Source of the DNA: Syntrophomonas sp.
Lineage (GTDB): Bacteria > Bacillota > Syntrophomonadia > Syntrophomonadales > Syntrophomonadaceae
Assembly: GCA_016841245.1 (NCBI GenBank)
Contig: JAENZN010000004.1
Coordinates: 1 to 64,000 of the forward strand
DNA length: 64,000 nt
Reading direction: 5' to 3'
Part shown: positions 1 through 9,073 of the stretch, one piece after another
Position numbering within the stretch: position 1 is the first letter of the stretch
How the letters are laid out: each line of letters starts with the position of its first letter
The notes under the pieces: model-generated
Told to the model about the DNA's origin: nothing
The model's database searches: none
Seen by the model: only the letters and a program-made list of their open reading frames with translations
Made by a program: the position numbers and the translations under genes

Positions 1-52
1 CACGTACGGTTCCGTGAGAGACTGCGGGTGAAACTCCCGCGGTCTACTCGAC
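1..52 (+). mobile_element. 3' end of a group II intron (domains V/VI), cut by window start
   Basis: The first bases read as the 3' half of a domain V hairpin (CACGTACGGTTC), followed by a domain VI-like hairpin with arms around ACTGCGGG and CCCGCGGT and a tail CTACTCGAC. This is the usual 3' terminus of bacterial group II introns. The 5' part of domain V lies outside the window, so the intron cannot be judged complete. The sequence after it looks like the start of another intron rather than a normal 3' exon. Confidence 0.7.
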
Positions 53-345
53 TGCGACCAAACCCAGGTTGTGAAGTTTAGCAGGTGGAAATCCTGCTTG
101 TAAAGACACCAGCCGAGTCACCAATAGCGAGTCTTGGGTGTCTGGGAGTAATCGCAGACACTAAGCGTAGACAGTCAGGTAGTAGGCCTGAAAGTGACTG
201 AGCCTCGAAAAGAGTAAACCGGGAAGGTTGACGGCGTCGAAAGTTTGGAAAACTTGTATGACAAGGCATAATGGAAGGGCCAGCCACTCAGATAGCGAAA
301 CGTAGGTTATACTAAGCCGTACAGAGCTACAAGCTAAAGGAGGAG
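53..345 (+). mobile_element. Possible 5' fragment of a second group II intron (domain I)
   Basis: Directly after the first intron end the sequence starts TGCGACC, close to the GUGYG start of group II introns. It continues as GC-rich structured sequence without a reading frame (AGCAGGTGGAAATCCTGC is a hairpin; later GATAGCGAAACGTAGG). A similar GCGTAGGAACGGCG segment occurs in the intron fragment near 21.95 kb. No reverse transcriptase gene follows; the element ends before the recombinase scrap at 428. Assignment rests on pattern recognition only. Confidence 0.45.
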
Positions 346-427
346 CTAGCCAAATATGAAGTATACCAAATATCTGGGACTTGAGAATCGGCTTGGCATT
401 ACCGACGTCAACCATCAATCGGAACAG

Positions 428-529
428 AATAACCTTGATTGAGCCTTTACGTTCCGATATATCTATATCTTGAAGCTTTATATTGCAAAGTTCACTCACC
501 CTAAGCCCTGTACCCAGCAATAATTCCCT
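428..529 (-). pseudogene. Tyrosine recombinase (XerC/phage integrase) fragment
   Basis: On the minus strand a stretch reads RELLLGTGLRVSELCNIKLQ followed by DIDISERKGSIKV. This is the box I region of tyrosine recombinases, where the Arg of GLRxSEL is catalytic. Nothing matching the family precedes or follows it, so it is a piece of about 34 codons. It abuts, in opposite orientation, the 5' end of the terminase remnant, marking a recombination junction near 528. Confidence 0.6.
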
Positions 530-1953
530 TTGACCGAGAATTTGGCAGCTTTCACAGAGAATTGTTTCAAGAATTAAAATATATGCTGGATAATACGGGG
601 TTGATTGAGGCTTTTGGATTACCAAGAGAACACGGTAAAAGCACAATCAACTCTTTTCTATTTCCGTTATATTCTACTCTTTACGGAAAATCACAGTTCA
701 CGCTGATAATATCGGCAACAGAGCAGATAGCCCTGCCTTTTCTTGATATGATAAAGGACGAACTTGATAACAACCAACTATTAATAGAAGATTTCGGTAT
801 ATATAAAGGCAGCCGTTGGAACAACAATGAAATATGGATTAGAAGTAGAAGTGGCATAGATGCCTGTATAATGATTCGGGGAATAGATGGTTCTCTTAGG
901 GTATCCACTTTAAACACCATCGGCCACAGCTGGTTCTATTGGATGATCTTCTAAAGGATGATACCGCAAAGTCGGAAGCAAAGAGGGAACAGGTTAAAAA
1001 TACTTTCACTGATGTTGTAATTCCTATAGGAACCAAAGACACCAATATACTGGTGGTTGGAACTATCTTGAACGAAGAAGACCTGATGGCAGATTTGTTA
1101 AAAGGTAAGATTCCAGGAGTACGCAGTATTAAGAAAGCATTAATTATAAATTGGTCTGCAAGAGATGACCTCTGGGCTGAGTGGGAAGGAAAATATAATA
1201 ATCTTCAGGACTTGGATAGAATTGAAACTGCCAAGTCCTTTTTTTATGGCAATCAGGATGAAATGCTGGAAGGGACTGAAATATTATGGTCTGATTATCT
1301 TGATTATTATTATCTGATGTGCAAGAAACAGGCGATGGGGGACAAGAGTTTCTATAAAGAAATGCAGAACGATCCCCGCAGCACTGATGATTACATATTC
1401 CAAAACATATCCTTCTGGGAGAAGCTACCCGACTTTGAAGAATTGGAAATCACAATGTATATTGATCCGGCAATTAAAGCGGCAAAAAGAAATGATTATT
1501 CGGCTATTACAATTCTTGGTCAACACAAGAAAACCAGTCAGATGTATGTTATTGATGGCAGTATACATAAACTCTTGCCTGATGATCTTTTCCAGGTTGC
1601 AATTGAAAAGTTGCAGTTGTTTCCGGTAGATAAAATTGGCTTTGAAGCTACCCAGGCTCAGAGCTATATGAAGCAAAAGTTTGAAGAACAGTTGTGGCAG
1701 AATAAAATCTATACTCCTGTTGATGAAGTGGTGGCCAGAGGCCAGAAACATGAGAGAATTATTACCCTGGAGCCGGATGTTAAGAAGGGACACATCTTAT
1801 TAAACTCTTCCAAATATAGGATACAATAACCAGTTAAAGGATTATAATAAAGGTGCAAAGCATGATGACGCTCCGGATAGTTTGTATGGTGCTGTGCAAC
1901 TGGTGCAGGGTGTGCAGCGGATTAGGTTTTTTGATAGGAAACTATTGTTTTAG
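529..1953 (+). pseudogene. Phage terminase large subunit, broken by two frameshifts
   Basis: Terminase large subunits cut and pump phage DNA into the prohead. The first frame carries an ATPase motif like Walker A (LPREHGKST). A frame change near 890-915 leads into RPQLVLLDDLLKDD, the Walker B region. The second frame holds the nuclease half (MYIDPAIKAAKRNDYSA with the metal-binding Asp), ends at 1829, and the family sequence resumes one base out of frame (NQLKDYNKGAKHDDAPDSL, with the conserved HDDAPD) to a stop at 1951-1953. The 5' end is lost at the recombinase scrap near 528; the remaining frame has no good start. With two frameshifts and a missing amino terminus it is a dead gene. It belongs with the portal gene downstream as a prophage packaging remnant. 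Confidence 0.85.
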
Positions 1954-2027
1954 GATGTATTTATATAAAGATTATTGATAAATATCATAGAAATCCTATC
2001 TATAAGATTGCGAAGGGGGTAGCTGTA

Positions 2028-3131
2028 TTGACTGAAAGGTTTATAAGTAATCATAATGGTAATAGCTGTATTGGGGATGTATTAGAAGTTTTATTTAATC
2101 AGGCGGAGGAAGAAATTCTCATTGTTGCACCATATATTACAGAAAACCATATAATTAAAAATTTTGTAAATTTAAAAGCTAATACAATAAAAATACTCAC
2201 TCGATTATCATTAAATGATTTTATTAACCGTGCCTCGGATATTAGTATTATATTGAAATTGATTAGAGACAAAAGGGTAGAGGTTCGGTACTTTTCTAAT
2301 CTTCATGCAAAGATTTACTTATTTGATCGTAAGCAAGCGGTTGTTACTTCAGCAAATTTTACTGCAAATGGGCTTTATCATAATCTTGAATATGGTGTTC
2401 TCGAATGTGAATATACAGAATCATTGTCACAAGACATATCAGCATTGTGGGATAAAGCAGAAATTGTTGATGAAAATTTATTACTAAAGATTATGAATGA
2501 AATATCAACTGCTAATGACGAGAGGGAAGTTGCTGCCAAAGTAAGAAATGAATTATCTGCTATTGGAAACGAAATTATCAAGAAGAATATTAGTCATAAA
2601 ATTAAATCTAAAAAAATTCATGCAACAAATCAAGAGAAGGTGATGTTTGCTGAAAATGATGCTTTAGGTTTAGTGATTAATTATTACAAATTTGAGAAAG
2701 ATGATTCAGAAAAATTTAGGCTTGCTTATGAGCTAATAAAAATGAATATTCCTGAAGAAATTCGAGAACTATGTTCATTTAGGTATAGGGCTAAAAAAGA
2801 TGTAGACATTGCATGTAATGTTATGAATTACAGATTGTTCTTGTTGCCATACAGAAATAATATTGTTCAATTAATTTATCCACGAGAAGAAGTCTCTAAA
2901 CTGACCCCTATATTATCTCAAGATCATAAGAAAAAGAATAAAGAAGATTGGATATTTAAAAATTGTGATTGTGATATTTTGTTTTTTACTTTTGATGAAA
3001 TTTTACTTTTAGAGCCTATTCAATGGGAATTGTTTGGTATTGCATGCAACAGGGCTTTTAACGCAAAGAAAACAAGAGTTAGAGAAGAAAATATTTTTAT
3101 TAATTGGGATATTAAAAATATAGGGATTTGA
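2028..3131 (+). CDS. Phospholipase D-like (single HKD motif) protein, possible nuclease or effector
   Basis: A 367-residue protein with one HKD motif: His93, Lys95 and Asp100 in NLHAKIYLFD, then SANFTANGL (108-116) and a Glu near 121. Single-HKD proteins of the Nuc/BfiI type usually work as dimers and cut phosphodiester bonds; membrane lipids or nucleic acid could be substrates. The C-terminal 200 residues are charged and I do not recognise a domain. The TTG start follows AAGGGGGTAG at good spacing. The gene is intact and AT-rich, sitting between the broken terminase and portal genes where phages often carry cargo such as anti-phage genes. Defence function is inferred from position and fold; a plain repair or restriction nuclease is equally possible. 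Confidence 0.7.
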   Translation: MTERFISNHNGNSCIGDVLEVLFNQAEEEILIVAPYITENHIIKNFVNLKANTIKILTRLSLNDFINRASDISIILKLIRDKRVEVRYFSNLHAKIYLFDRKQAVVTSANFTANGLYHNLEYGVLECEYTESLSQDISALWDKAEIVDENLLLKIMNEISTANDEREVAAKVRNELSAIGNEIIKKNISHKIKSKKIHATNQEKVMFAENDALGLVINYYKFEKDDSEKFRLAYELIKMNIPEEIRELCSFRYRAKKDVDIACNVMNYRLFLLPYRNNIVQLIYPREEVSKLTPILSQDHKKKNKEDWIFKNCDCDILFFTFDEILLLEPIQWELFGIACNRAFNAKKTRVREENIFINWDIKNIGI

Positions 3132-3182
3132 GCCATATCTGTTAAAGGTTTGGCTTTTAATTTTTAGAAAGGAAGTGATACC

Positions 3183-4490
3183 TTGCAAATAAACGAAACC
3201 CTGATAAACCAATGCTTAGCGGAGTTGAACCATAACTCCAGCACCAAGCAGAAATATAAAGACTATTACGAAGGCAACCACAGCATCCTCAAAAACTATG
3301 ATATGCAGGACAGCCGCAGCAATAGAAAGCTTATATTCAACTTCCCCCGTAAGTTTATTGACAATGAAACAGGTTTCCTTTTGGGGAAGCCTGTTAATTT
3401 TATATCCAAATCCGATGACAATACCATAATTGACTGCATCGACAAAAACACCAGCCATTGGGACAAGGAGCATAATATAAACCTTCGCAAGCAAAGCGAA
3501 ATCTATGGAGAGAGCTATGAACTAAATTATATCAATACTGAGGGAGAGTTCTGTGCAACAGTCCTGACTCCACTAGAATGCTATGTTTTGGAGGATGGTA
3601 CTGCTGAGAGGAATATAATGTTGGCGATTCACAAATTCAAGAAAAGGTTCGATGATACCGCATATCTCGATGTATATACTGATTCTGAGATTCTGCATTA
3701 TAAAATAATGGGCAGCGAACTACAGCCAATTGGCAGTCACAGTCATATCTTCGGCAGCGTGCCGGTTACCATCTGCCCAGCCAATAGTGAGCGTGAAAGC
3801 GGATTTGAAGATGTAATCAGCCTGTTTGATGCATATAATGCCTTAAATTCAGACCTGGTTAATGAAATTGCTGACCATAGAAACGCTTATCTGATTATTG
3901 AAAATGCCAAGATTGAGGAAGAGGATTTACTGAAAATGAAATCTATGGGCATTATCCAAGTGCCAAAGGGTGGTGCGGTCAAATGGCTCACCAAAGATAT
4001 TAATGATTCCTTCGTGCAAAATGAGCTGGATAATATTGAACGTAAAATCTATGACATGATGGATCAGGTGAATTTCAATGAGAATTGGGCTTCAAACACA
4101 TCCTCCCTGGCTTTACGCAATAAACTGCTTAATCTTGAGAACCGGGTAGCAATGCGAGAAACCTTTATGGAAAAGGTGATCAAGGAAAGACTCAAGAATC
4201 TATTCACCTTTGTTGTCAAAAAAGAAGGCCGGGTCTTTGATTATAGAGATGTGGCAGTTAAGTTTTCTAGAAATCTACCTACCGATCTGGTCGGGCTTGC
4301 CGATGTAATAGTAAAACTTAAAGATGTATGCTCATAGGAGACATTACTCACAATCCTGCCATTTATCGAAAATCCCAAAGTTGAACTGGATAAGTTTCAT
4401 GCTGAACAACAAAGAAATAATGCCATCTTCCAGCGCATAAGGGATATAGACCGGGCGGGGATGAATGCCCCCCAAAAAAACAGAAATTGA
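3183..4490 (+). pseudogene. SPP1-type phage portal protein with premature amber codon
   Basis: The product resembles SPP1 gp6-family portal proteins, the ring through which DNA enters the phage head: KYKDYYEGNHSIL near the start, then NFPRKFIDNETGFLLGKPV, and later ALRNKLLNLENRVAMRE. A TTG start follows AAAGGAAGTG. Translation stops at TAG 4335-4337 after 384 residues, but the same frame continues as ETLLTILPFIENPKVELDKF and more, up to a TGA at 4488-4490. The family sequence clearly runs through the stop, so this is a nonsense mutation, and the truncated product lacks the usual C terminus. Belongs with the terminase remnant. Confidence 0.8.
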
Positions 4491-4726
4491 TTCCGGTATT
4501 GGAAGTGGCTTTGGAAATGTATGCGCGCGGCTTTAAATTCGCACCGGTAAATATTTACGAATCAGATGCCAAGAAATTTCGCATAATCGATAATGGCCTT
4601 TTAGTTCCATTTTCGGGGCTTCCCAATGTAGGCATGAATGCGGCTCAGGGAATAGTTGATTCAAGGGGGGACAAGAAGTTTATTTCGGTGGAAGAATTTT
4701 CAGGATATATCCTAGGATTCTGCTAA
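4487..4726 (+). pseudogene. DNA polymerase III PolC C-terminal fragment
   Basis: The frame reads VLEVALEMYARGFKFAPVNI, then YESDAKKFRIIDNGLLVPFS and GLPNVGMNAAQGIVDSR...FISVEEF. This matches the C-terminal region of Gram-positive PolC, in which a helix-hairpin-helix-like GLGxNAA segment lies. Only about 75 codons are present. The catalytic palm is absent and the last residues (SGYILGFC) are not family-like. The frame overlaps the end of the portal remnant, so two unrelated genes were joined here. It has no role as a polymerase. Confidence 0.6.
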
Positions 4727-4757
4727 GGCACTGCAACGAACTCCTAGCACTAGAATT

Positions 4758-4859
4758 ATGTACACCTGGGTTGCCAAAGTTAGGTCAAACGTCTATGATA
4801 TTCAAAGGTCTGTGAACCATGAAAGCATCAAGGCGGGTTATTCGCATTTGGAGGATTAG
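4758..4859 (+). pseudogene. Possible C-terminal scrap of a tyrosine integrase
   Basis: A 33-residue frame ends with VYDIQRSVNHESIKAGYSHL. The pattern IQxxxxHxSIKxxYxHL resembles the box II end of tyrosine recombinases, with the final Tyr as nucleophile, though the expected Gly before His is Asn. It stops two bases before the transporter start. With the recombinase scrap at 428-529 it would bracket the phage remnant. Evidence is short and could be chance. Confidence 0.35.
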
Positions 4860-4861
4860 AT

Positions 4862-6079
4862 ATGGATGAATTCTATGCCAGTACCCAAAAATATTTAGGT
4901 AAGAAAGGTCTTATGGTTTTTCTCATATTAATGAATATGCTGATCCCTTTGTCGACTGACCTAAATCTTCCCGCTTTGCCTAAGATGAGTGGATATTTTG
5001 GATGTAATGTTGCAGCAACCAATTTGACGTTAAGTGTTTTTTTCATATTCTATGCCTTTGCGACTTTGGTCTGGGGTCCATTAAGTGACAAGTATGGACG
5101 TAAACCCGTTATTATGGTGGGAAGCATTGTTTTCATTTTTAGCAGCACTGCTTGTGCATTATCAACTAGTATTTATTTCCTCATTGCTGCCAGACTTTTT
5201 CAGGGAATCGGTGCCGGGGGGATTACGGCGGCATCGATTACAATAATTAAGGACTGTTTTACAGGGAAAAAAAGAGAAACAGTTTTAGCTGTTGCACAAT
5301 CGGCTGCGATGCTGGCACCGATGTTAGCACCCATAATTGGAGCATGGATTTTAAAATTCGCTAATTGGAAAGGAACTTTCTGGGCTTTAGCTGCAATAGG
5401 GGCCATTAATTTGCTGTTAACGATTCTATATAAGGAAACTTTACGAGATGATGAAAGATACCGAGGAACCGTAATAGGTTCCATGAACCGTCTGATTGTA
5501 GTCGGTAAAAACCCTAGCTTTATGGTTCCGACGATTATATTTTCATCCAGCGCACTGTCGATGTTAGGATATATAGCTATTTCATCCTATATTTATGTCG
5601 ATTATTTCGGCCTAAGTGAACAAGTTTTTAGCTACTATTTTGCTGCTAATGCCTTGGTTTCTATTATAGGACCGATTATATATATCCGCTTTTTTACCGG
5701 TTTCAATAAATCTATGCTGACAAACGTGTGCTTTGGGTTAGCAGCTTGCAGCGGAATCTTAGTAATGACCGTTGGAACGTTATCTCCAGTTCTATTTATG
5801 ATACCGATCATAATCATGAGTTTAACAAGTACTTTTCTTCGTCCATTCAGCACAAACCTCCTTCTTGAACAACAAAAAGGAGATACGGGTTCAATGTCTT
5901 CAATCATCAATACTTGCTTTACATTGTTTGGCAGTTTAGGAATGGCATTAGCATCTATGCCATGGGGAAATATTGTTGTTGGATTAGGTGTCTTGATAAT
6001 CCTTGCTTCAAGTGTTTCAATTATTTCCTGGCATTTATTTATAAAATCTAGCATTCCCTGTGTTGGTCTTAAAGAATAA
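4862..6079 (+). CDS. MFS multidrug exporter, Bcr/CflA type
   Basis: A 405-residue, 12-helix major facilitator. The first helix carries LIPLSTDLNLPALP, the signature of the Bcr/CflA drug:proton antiporters (family motif with the charged Asp in TM1). Motif A is GPLSDKYGRKP (about residues 73-83) and motif C-like GxxxxPMLAPIIG lies in TM5. It acts in the cytoplasmic membrane, probably as a proton-coupled exporter. The ATG follows GGAGG in TTTGGAGGATTAG. A LysR gene follows 230 bp downstream on the same strand and may control it. The substrate cannot be told from sequence. Confidence 0.85.
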   Translation: MDEFYASTQKYLGKKGLMVFLILMNMLIPLSTDLNLPALPKMSGYFGCNVAATNLTLSVFFIFYAFATLVWGPLSDKYGRKPVIMVGSIVFIFSSTACALSTSIYFLIAARLFQGIGAGGITAASITIIKDCFTGKKRETVLAVAQSAAMLAPMLAPIIGAWILKFANWKGTFWALAAIGAINLLLTILYKETLRDDERYRGTVIGSMNRLIVVGKNPSFMVPTIIFSSSALSMLGYIAISSYIYVDYFGLSEQVFSYYFAANALVSIIGPIIYIRFFTGFNKSMLTNVCFGLAACSGILVMTVGTLSPVLFMIPIIIMSLTSTFLRPFSTNLLLEQQKGDTGSMSSIINTCFTLFGSLGMALASMPWGNIVVGLGVLIILASSVSIISWHLFIKSSIPCVGLKE

Positions 6080-6154
6080 AGTCTATCGAATTAAACATTG
6101 AACTTCAATATGAATAATTCCGTTAAAGTAATTTTACCATGCGTTATATTTTGA

Positions 6155-6170
6155 TGTGAACGTGTTCACA
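6155..6170. promoter_or_regulatory. Palindrome TGTGAAC-GT-GTTCACA upstream of the LysR gene
   Basis: A perfect 7-bp inverted repeat with a 2-bp centre lies 140 bp before the LysR start. Around it the 11-mer GCGTTATATTT occurs twice, at about 6141 and 6211. Such dyads in front of LysR genes are often autoregulatory sites. No target was tested; the call rests on symmetry and position. Confidence 0.4.
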
Positions 6171-6309
6171 ATACAGGAAATATGAACAAGATGTAGAAAC
6201 TGTATACAAAGCGTTATATTTCTGTTGTAGTATGGAGTAAGTAATTTCTTGGTTTATAGAAAATAGAAAGGCATATTCCATTTGCTGCCAGTAACAAGGG
6301 AGGCTGATT

Positions 6310-7224
6310 ATGAACATCAGGAGATTGCAGTACTTCATTAGCGTGGCTAAAAACTTAAATTTCACAAAAGCAGCGGGAGAATGCTATGTGGCTGAGACGG
6401 TGATAAGTCGTAATATTGCGGTACTTGAAGAAGAGGTCGGGTTTAAGGTATTTAAGAGAAATAACCGCAGGGTTGAACTAACCCAGGCGGGGGAAGTTTT
6501 TTATAAACAAGCAAAGTCTATTATAGAACGATATGAAACGGCTGTCCGTGATTGTCAGGATATCGCCTCAAAAAACAAGAATGTTTTAAATATGAGTTTT
6601 ATAAGCTTATTTGAAAGAGGGGTAATTTCTGAAACTCTAAAAGGATTTACAGAGGATTATCCAGATATTTATTTGCGTATTAAGCAAAGTACCTATAATT
6701 TAATAATTGAAGATATAAAAAATGAGGAAGTGGATATTGCTTTCTTTTCACCGCCTTATATTATTGAACCCTTGTCGGGGGTAGAAATAAAACGGGTATT
6801 TGAAGAACCATATTGTATTGTAATGCCCCAAAATCATGAATTGGCCAGCCATAAGACATTGTCTTTAAGAATGATCGCCAACGAAAACATTATTCTCAAC
6901 TATCCTGATTGGGAAATCCCAAACATTTCTGAACGGAATAAAAAGTATTGCAGAGATTTCGGCTTCAAGGAAGAAAACATAATTCCTTGTTACGGTGGTG
7001 TTGAAGCTGCTTTACTTATGGTTGAGTTAAATAAAGGAATTCATCTGATAGCTTCAAGCATGAAAAACCTTCTTGAAGGGATGCTTGTATATGCAGACGC
7101 AGATGAAAGCTTCGCAAAATGCGAAGTGGTAGTCGCATATTCCTCATTCAATAAGAAAAAAAGTGTGATATCTTTTCTGGACTATGTAAATACGCAGAAT
7201 CCAAACCTGCAAAGTAAGACGTAG
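6310..7224 (+). CDS. LysR-family transcriptional regulator
   Basis: A 304-residue LysR protein. The N-terminal winged helix-turn-helix is MNIRRLQYFISVAKNLNFTK through FKRNNRRVELTQAGEVFY (residues 1-65). The C-terminal periplasmic-binding-like effector domain has IAFFSPPYI and related strands (about 90-295). It would bind DNA as a tetramer and respond to a small molecule. ATG follows GGGAGGCTGATT. It lies downstream of the Bcr/CflA exporter and upstream of the 44-bp element region, so it could serve either; nothing in the sequence decides. A strong terminator follows. Confidence 0.85.
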   Translation: MNIRRLQYFISVAKNLNFTKAAGECYVAETVISRNIAVLEEEVGFKVFKRNNRRVELTQAGEVFYKQAKSIIERYETAVRDCQDIASKNKNVLNMSFISLFERGVISETLKGFTEDYPDIYLRIKQSTYNLIIEDIKNEEVDIAFFSPPYIIEPLSGVEIKRVFEEPYCIVMPQNHELASHKTLSLRMIANENIILNYPDWEIPNISERNKKYCRDFGFKEENIIPCYGGVEAALLMVELNKGIHLIASSMKNLLEGMLVYADADESFAKCEVVVAYSSFNKKKSVISFLDYVNTQNPNLQSKT

Positions 7225-7292
7225 CGTGTTTCTTTAATGGTTAATGGTCCTTTTAATTAAGGGCTGTAAATTTCAATCGTATGTTTTGTCAT

Positions 7293-7334
7293 ATTGTCTG
7301 ACATTGTTTTCACATTGTCAGACAATATTTTTTT
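7293..7334 (+). terminator. Rho-independent terminator after the LysR gene
   Basis: Perfect 11-bp arms ATTGTCTGACA and TGTCAGACAAT around a 12-base loop, followed by a run of seven T. It ends the LysR transcript and insulates the SMP-30 unit. Confidence 0.85.
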
Positions 7335-7453
7335 ATAGGAAGAAGGTACAGACCGTATTCCTTTAAGGCAGATTACTCGGGGATATGGTGGATACGAAAA
7401 TATATGGTATTTAGAGGCCGGTTGTTTTTGACCCTGTGTCTATGTGAAACACT

Positions 7454-7497
7454 TTAAGCACCTTTTGCTATAGCATGATGCAAATAATGTATTGTAC
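7454..7497 (+). promoter_or_regulatory. 44-bp shared element, copy 1 (before the SMP-30-like gene)
   Basis: It begins TTAAGCACCTTTTG, continues CTATAGCATGATGC and ends AAATAATGTATTGTAC. It aligns without gaps to copies at 14695-14738 (minus), 14955-14998 and 18037-18080; by hand count 30 of 44 columns are identical in all four. It contains dyads TTTGC-N11-GCAAA and GCAT-G-ATGC. It lies 190 bp upstream of the preferred start codon at 7687. Probably promoter plus operator for a common regulator. Confidence 0.75.
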
Positions 7498-7686
7498 TTT
7501 TCCTGCCGTAAAAGGTTAATTTATAATAAAGGTGTTCACATATATTCACATCACCGAAGGCTTGACGCGCGCCTGATGAAAGTTATTTACTGATAGGCTG
7601 GGCACTATAAGATCAAACTAATTTCTATTTAATCCGCTTAAAGTTATTCCATTTAGCGGGGAACGAGCAGTGAAAGGATGGGTCAG

Positions 7687-8793
7687 ATGAAAAGGAACTC
7701 ATGGTTGTCTAACAGGTTATTACGATTCATAGTGTTATGCATCGCTTTTTTAGTTCCTCTTACGGCTTCCTATTCGGTGTTAGGCGCGGCGGCAAATTCT
7801 ACCGCAACAGAAGTGCCTGCACTGTCAATTAGTGCCAATCCTGGGGGGGCGGATCCTGTACTAAGCGGGGAAACATATCTTCAAACCATTACTGCCGTAC
7901 CATGGTTAAGTACCGTGTCCGACAAAACGAATGCGTTGTTAGAGGGAACGGTCTTTGACCGGCAGGGCAATCTCTATTTTCTTGATTCTTTTAATAGCAC
8001 AGTTTACAAGGTTACCCCGGAGAAAAAGATTTCTACAGCATTTGTGACACCAAAAGACTTAACTCCAGCAACAATCAAAATCAGTAAGGATGGGAGACTG
8101 TTCATAGCCGGATTAGGCGATTTTAAAAGCACAGGCAGTATCGTTGCCTGCAATCCAGATGGGTCCAATATGAAAGTGATTATTCCCCCTTCCGCAGGTT
8201 ATGTTATTGATGAACTTGTGTTCGACAATAAAGGCGGTTTCTATTTTGCTACTGTTAAAGGAACTCCGACCGAACCCACCGGCGGGGTGTACTATATGTC
8301 TCCGGATTTTAAAAATATCACACCCGTTTTAAAGAATCTATGTTTCCCCAATGGACTAGTTTTAAGCGCGGATCAAAAGATGCTTATTGTTACTGACATG
8401 GCTTCGGGCCGTCTGATTCGGGCCGAGTTGTTATCCGATGGTGTAACCGTAGCTCCGGCGGCGCAAGGTGGAGAAAATATCCCTTATTACTTTACGGGTT
8501 CACCAGGGCCTGATTCAGCGACTATAGATAGTAATGGCAACATCTATGTGGCAATGTTTATGCAGGGAAGGGTGCTGGTGTTCAACAAGATGGGCTTCCC
8601 GATAGGACAAATATTAATACCTGGCAGGGAAACCGGCAGTAATTTGTTTTCATCGCATGTGGCATTTATTCCAGGAACTGATCAAATGATTATCTGTACC
8701 TCCGACGGACCTGGAACACCGGGTGGAAAAGGTGGCAGGTTATTCACTGCCAGAGGGTTTGCCAAAGGGGCGCAGGAATACCAATTCCAATGA
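7687..8793 (+). CDS. Exported SMP-30/gluconolactonase-like beta-propeller protein
   Basis: A 368-residue protein with a signal peptide (KR, hydrophobic LLRFIVLCIAFLVPL, likely cleavage after VLGA). The rest has repeated propeller strands: GTVFDRQGNLYFLDSFNSTV, VFDNKGGFYFATV, LVLSADQKMLIVTDM, TIDSNGNIYVAMF. This is the six-bladed SMP-30/Drp35/gluconolactonase fold, whose members hydrolyse lactones or other esters with a bound divalent metal. It would work outside the membrane. I chose ATG 7687, since AAAGGATGGG gives it proper spacing; ATG 7678 is too close to the same site. It is preceded by copy 1 of the 44-bp element, linking it to the dehydrogenase cluster. The substrate is unknown. Confidence 0.75.
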   Translation: MKRNSWLSNRLLRFIVLCIAFLVPLTASYSVLGAAANSTATEVPALSISANPGGADPVLSGETYLQTITAVPWLSTVSDKTNALLEGTVFDRQGNLYFLDSFNSTVYKVTPEKKISTAFVTPKDLTPATIKISKDGRLFIAGLGDFKSTGSIVACNPDGSNMKVIIPPSAGYVIDELVFDNKGGFYFATVKGTPTEPTGGVYYMSPDFKNITPVLKNLCFPNGLVLSADQKMLIVTDMASGRLIRAELLSDGVTVAPAAQGGENIPYYFTGSPGPDSATIDSNGNIYVAMFMQGRVLVFNKMGFPIGQILIPGRETGSNLFSSHVAFIPGTDQMIICTSDGPGTPGGKGGRLFTARGFAKGAQEYQFQ

Positions 8794-8845
8794 AAATATC
8801 TGGAGAGCCTGGTTTTATGGGGAGCTTAATTAAAGGCACATTAAG

Positions 8846-8872
8846 GAAGCGGCTGACAAGGCCTCTTCTTTA
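8846..8872 (+). terminator. Weak terminator after the SMP-30-like gene
   Basis: GAAGCGGC and GCCTCTTC pair with one mismatch around a 7-base loop, followed by TTTATT. Placement about 50 bp after the stop codon fits a terminator. The stem is short. Confidence 0.4.
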
Positions 8873-9073
8873 TTGTCTGCATAATTACATCCAATTGCCA
8901 CCGCTAACTAAAGTCATACCCGTTCATTCGGAACTTATTATTTTAAAAGATTCTATCGGCACCGGATAAATGTTGAATACCTGCAGGATGCTGTTAGATT
9001 TGACAAATGCCTACTGTATATTTTAGATGTGGATAAATCTATAGCTTAGCAAGATAGGGGGACACAGTTTATT

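Noticed and set aside
7454-7497. 44-bp element as a sigma-54 promoter
   Set aside because: There is no GG and GC pair at the -24/-12 distance; the conserved core does not fit TGGCAC-N5-TTGC.
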